Shown: positions 5,338 through 6,788 of the stretch, piece by piece | Layout of the letters: each line of letters opens with the position of its first letter | Numbering within the stretch: position 1 is the first letter of the stretch | NCBI GenBank assembly: GCA_964479375.1 | Contig: CAYZKD010000026.1 | Span: forward strand, 1-6,788 | DNA from: CAYXTC01 sp964479375 | Lineage (GTDB): Bacteria; Patescibacteriota; Minisyncoccia; Minisyncoccales; GWA2-38-27 | Direction: 5' to 3' | DNA: 6,788 nt | Notes under the pieces: generated by a model | The model's input: the letters and a program-made list of their open reading frames with translations, nothing else | Database searches by the model: none | What the model was told of the DNA's origin: nothing | Position numbers and translations under genes: made by a program

Positions 5338-5918
5338 TAAAACAGGGCCGAAAAAAGGGTTTTAACAAATATCTTAAGGTCAAGCCACAAAGAACGCTCT
5401 TTCACGTATTTCATAGCCAGCCTTATCTTTTGGGGCTTAATTTTTTCCCTATAGGTTTTATGGGGATCCTTGCTCCCTCTTAAAATTTCTTCTTCGTGAA
5501 TGTCCGCTAAAGTAGCCAAATCTGTCATGCCGGGCTTTACGCTTAATATTTCTCTTTTGACTCTTTCGTCATAGGTTTCAACTTCAGAGGGCACTTCGGG
5601 CCTGGGACCTATGAAACTCATTTCCCCCTTTAAAACATTCCACAACTGAGGCAATTCATCCAAGTTATGTTCTCTTAAAAACTTCCCTATTTTGGTCAGA
5701 CGAGGGTCGTCTGCCGAGGTAGAAGGTCCTCCTTTCTTGTCAGCGTCTATTATCATTGTCCTGAATTTTACAACATTAAAAATCTTTCCTCCTTTTCCCA
5801 CTCTTTTGCTGAAATAAAAGACGGGGCTGCCTACTAAAAGGGAGATTACTAGAATAACAGGGGAAGATATAACCAGTCCGAATAAAGAGAATATAATGTC
5901 TAAAAGTCTTTTAATCAT
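5337..5918 (-). CDS. Small bacterial sugar transferase (polyprenyl-phosphate phosphoglycosyl-1-phosphate transferase, PglC/WcaJ type)
   Basis: Initiating enzyme of glycan assembly: it transfers a sugar-1-phosphate from a UDP-sugar to a polyprenyl phosphate at the inner membrane. At 193 aa it is the minimal monotopic form (PglC-like), without the N-terminal multi-helix and CoA-binding region of WcaJ/WbaP. Residues 3-30 are a hydrophobic reentrant helix with the usual SSP break; KFRTM is at 51-55; the catalytic Asp-Glu pair is D87-E88 within LDELPQLWNVLKGEMSFIGP; GPRPE is at 104-108 and KPGMTDLA at 128-135. The start ATG (5918) overlaps the upstream stop by 8 bp and has no clear Shine-Dalgarno, so coupling is likely. 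The TAG stop (5337-5339) is built from the junction with the foldback element: its final G is the first base of the element read on this strand. Without the insertion the same frame would end in TAA after the same last Phe, so the protein is unchanged. The sugar carried is unknown. Confidence 0.93.
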   Translation of the reverse strand: MIKRLLDIIFSLFGLVISSPVILVISLLVGSPVFYFSKRVGKGGKIFNVVKFRTMIIDADKKGGPSTSADDPRLTKIGKFLREHNLDELPQLWNVLKGEMSFIGPRPEVPSEVETYDERVKREILSVKPGMTDLATLADIHEEEILRGSKDPHKTYREKIKPQKIRLAMKYVKERSLWLDLKIFVKTLFSALF

Positions 5919-6788
5919 TTAAAATTAATTTAATTAATCCCCAAAGAGAGCCCAATCCGTACCCTATGTGCCTTGTAGCAAAAACCAAGGGAAGAACGAA
6001 GAAGAGGCCCCCTTTCTTCTCTTGGAAAGCGATCTTAAGAGAAAAATAAAGAGAAACCGGAATGTAGGGCCAAATACTTAAAGGTAGGGTCAGAACAAAG
6101 ATTAAAGGAATATAGTGTCTTATGCCTAAGGGGATTTTAACAAACTTTAAAGGAAGAATGCTCCACATCCCGTCTTTAACGTTGTGGACAAAGAAATCTT
6201 TCAAATTGGACTTGGGGTAATAAAAAGATTTTATCTCAGGCACCAAAAGAATCTTCCCTCCGTTTCTTTTTAATCTTAAATTGAATTCCAGGTCTTGAGT
6301 CCTTACCAGGTTTTCGTTAAACATCCCTATTTTATCAAATAGTTTTCTGTCATAACACCCCCCGAATACCGTATCCACCCATTTTGGGTTCTTTGCCCCA
6401 ATTCTAAAATATGAACTTCCCGCCCCGAAGAAATGGCTTAAACAGACGGCTATAGCCTGCGCCACAACGCTGTCTGAGGCAGGGATAGTTTCGATCACCC
6501 CTCCTACGTTGTCTGCGTTATACTCATCTTTATATCTTACGCTCTTTGAAATATAGTCTTCTTGATATCTGGCGTGAGCGTCCATTCTGACAATCAAGTC
6601 CCCCTGTGATTCTTTTATACCGATATTCAAAGCAGCAGGAGTAATCTTTTTGGGATTATTCAAAAGTTTAATAAAAGGAAATTTGGAAGAGTATTCTCGA
6701 ACTGTCTTTTTGGTATTGTCTTGCGACTCTCCGTCCACTATTAAAACCTCAAGGTTTTCTTTTGGAAAATCCTGATTTACCAAGGAAT
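5911..6788 (-). CDS. ExoA-like family 2 glycosyltransferase (5' end outside window)
   Basis: Membrane-associated glycosyltransferase that would add a sugar from a nucleotide-sugar donor to a growing lipid-linked glycan on the cytoplasmic face. The frame is open to the window edge (…SLVNQDFP), so roughly the first 25-35 residues, including the usual SVIIPxxNE strand, are missing. Numbering from the TTG codon at 6783: VDGES (16-20) is the nucleotide-binding Asp region of the GT-A fold; RMDAHA (66-71) is the DxD-like metal motif in the form typical of the succinoglycan ExoA group; DNVGG (91-95) and VDTVFGGCY (136-144) are further family signatures; RTQDLEFNLR (161-170) matches the acceptor/catalytic ED-type motif. 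Residues ~224-248 and ~259-285 are hydrophobic and probably form C-terminal membrane helices. It overlaps the next gene by 8 bp (ATGATTAA), implying translational coupling. Family assignment is firm; the donor sugar and linkage cannot be read from the sequence. Confidence 0.9.
   Translation of the reverse strand, partial: SLVNQDFPKENLEVLIVDGESQDNTKKTVREYSSKFPFIKLLNNPKKITPAALNIGIKESQGDLIVRMDAHARYQEDYISKSVRYKDEYNADNVGGVIETIPASDSVVAQAIAVCLSHFFGAGSSYFRIGAKNPKWVDTVFGGCYDRKLFDKIGMFNENLVRTQDLEFNLRLKRNGGKILLVPEIKSFYYPKSNLKDFFVHNVKDGMWSILPLKFVKIPLGIRHYIPLIFVLTLPLSIWPYIPVSLYFSLKIAFQEKKGGLFFVLPLVFATRHIGYGLGSLWGLIKLILND

Overview
The window holds part of a bacterial surface-polysaccharide (O-antigen, capsule or glycoprotein-glycan type) biosynthesis locus. 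All six substantial genes lie on the minus strand and read from high to low coordinates. The DNA is AT-rich. Genes are tightly packed, with stop/start overlaps of 4 to 11 bp. Two genes (the transketolase halves) end in TGA within an ATGA overlap, so TGA acts as a normal stop; this argues against the recoded Gracilibacteria/Absconditabacteria code. Split transketolase subunits in a polysaccharide cluster, sparse Shine-Dalgarno sites and decayed transposases would fit an uncultivated lineage such as the Candidate Phyla Radiation, but the sequence alone does not fix the taxon.

Layout in transcription order: (1) 6788-5911, an ExoA-like family 2 glycosyltransferase cut by the window edge; (2) 5918-5337, a small PglC/WcaJ-type sugar-1-phosphate transferase that starts glycan assembly on a polyprenyl phosphate; (3) 5337-5068, a 270-bp foldback (MITE-like) element without coding capacity, with terminal inverted repeats and a matching 4-bp TAAA flank on each side; (4) a good sigma-70-type promoter (TTGATT, 17 bp, TATACT) placed so that transcription would begin on the A of the next start codon; (5) 5027-4224 and 4227-3328, the N- and C-terminal halves of a transketolase; (6) 3331-2231, a DegT/DnrJ/EryC1/StrS sugar aminotransferase; (7) 2241-415, a membrane-anchored WbpM/PglF/CapD-type UDP-GlcNAc 4,6-dehydratase. 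The last four genes overlap end to start and look like one translationally coupled nucleotide-sugar module. The dehydratase would make a 4-keto-6-deoxy sugar and the aminotransferase would aminate it. The job of the transketolase pair is not known from sequence.

Below 415 the coding density collapses. There is a perfect 26-bp palindrome, the frameshifted 3' end of an rve-type (DDE integrase core) transposase, the first ~42 codons of a class I SAM methyltransferase cut off just before its SAM-binding motif, a strong bidirectional intrinsic terminator, and a second, more decayed transposase-like C-terminus reaching the window edge. This reads as a scar of repeated insertion and deletion at the end of the polysaccharide operon.

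The least ordinary object is the 270-bp foldback element. It appears to have entered the stop codon of the sugar transferase while restoring a stop (TAA to TAG), landed one base from the -35 box of the next gene, and carries complementary apical loops that could form long-range contacts.
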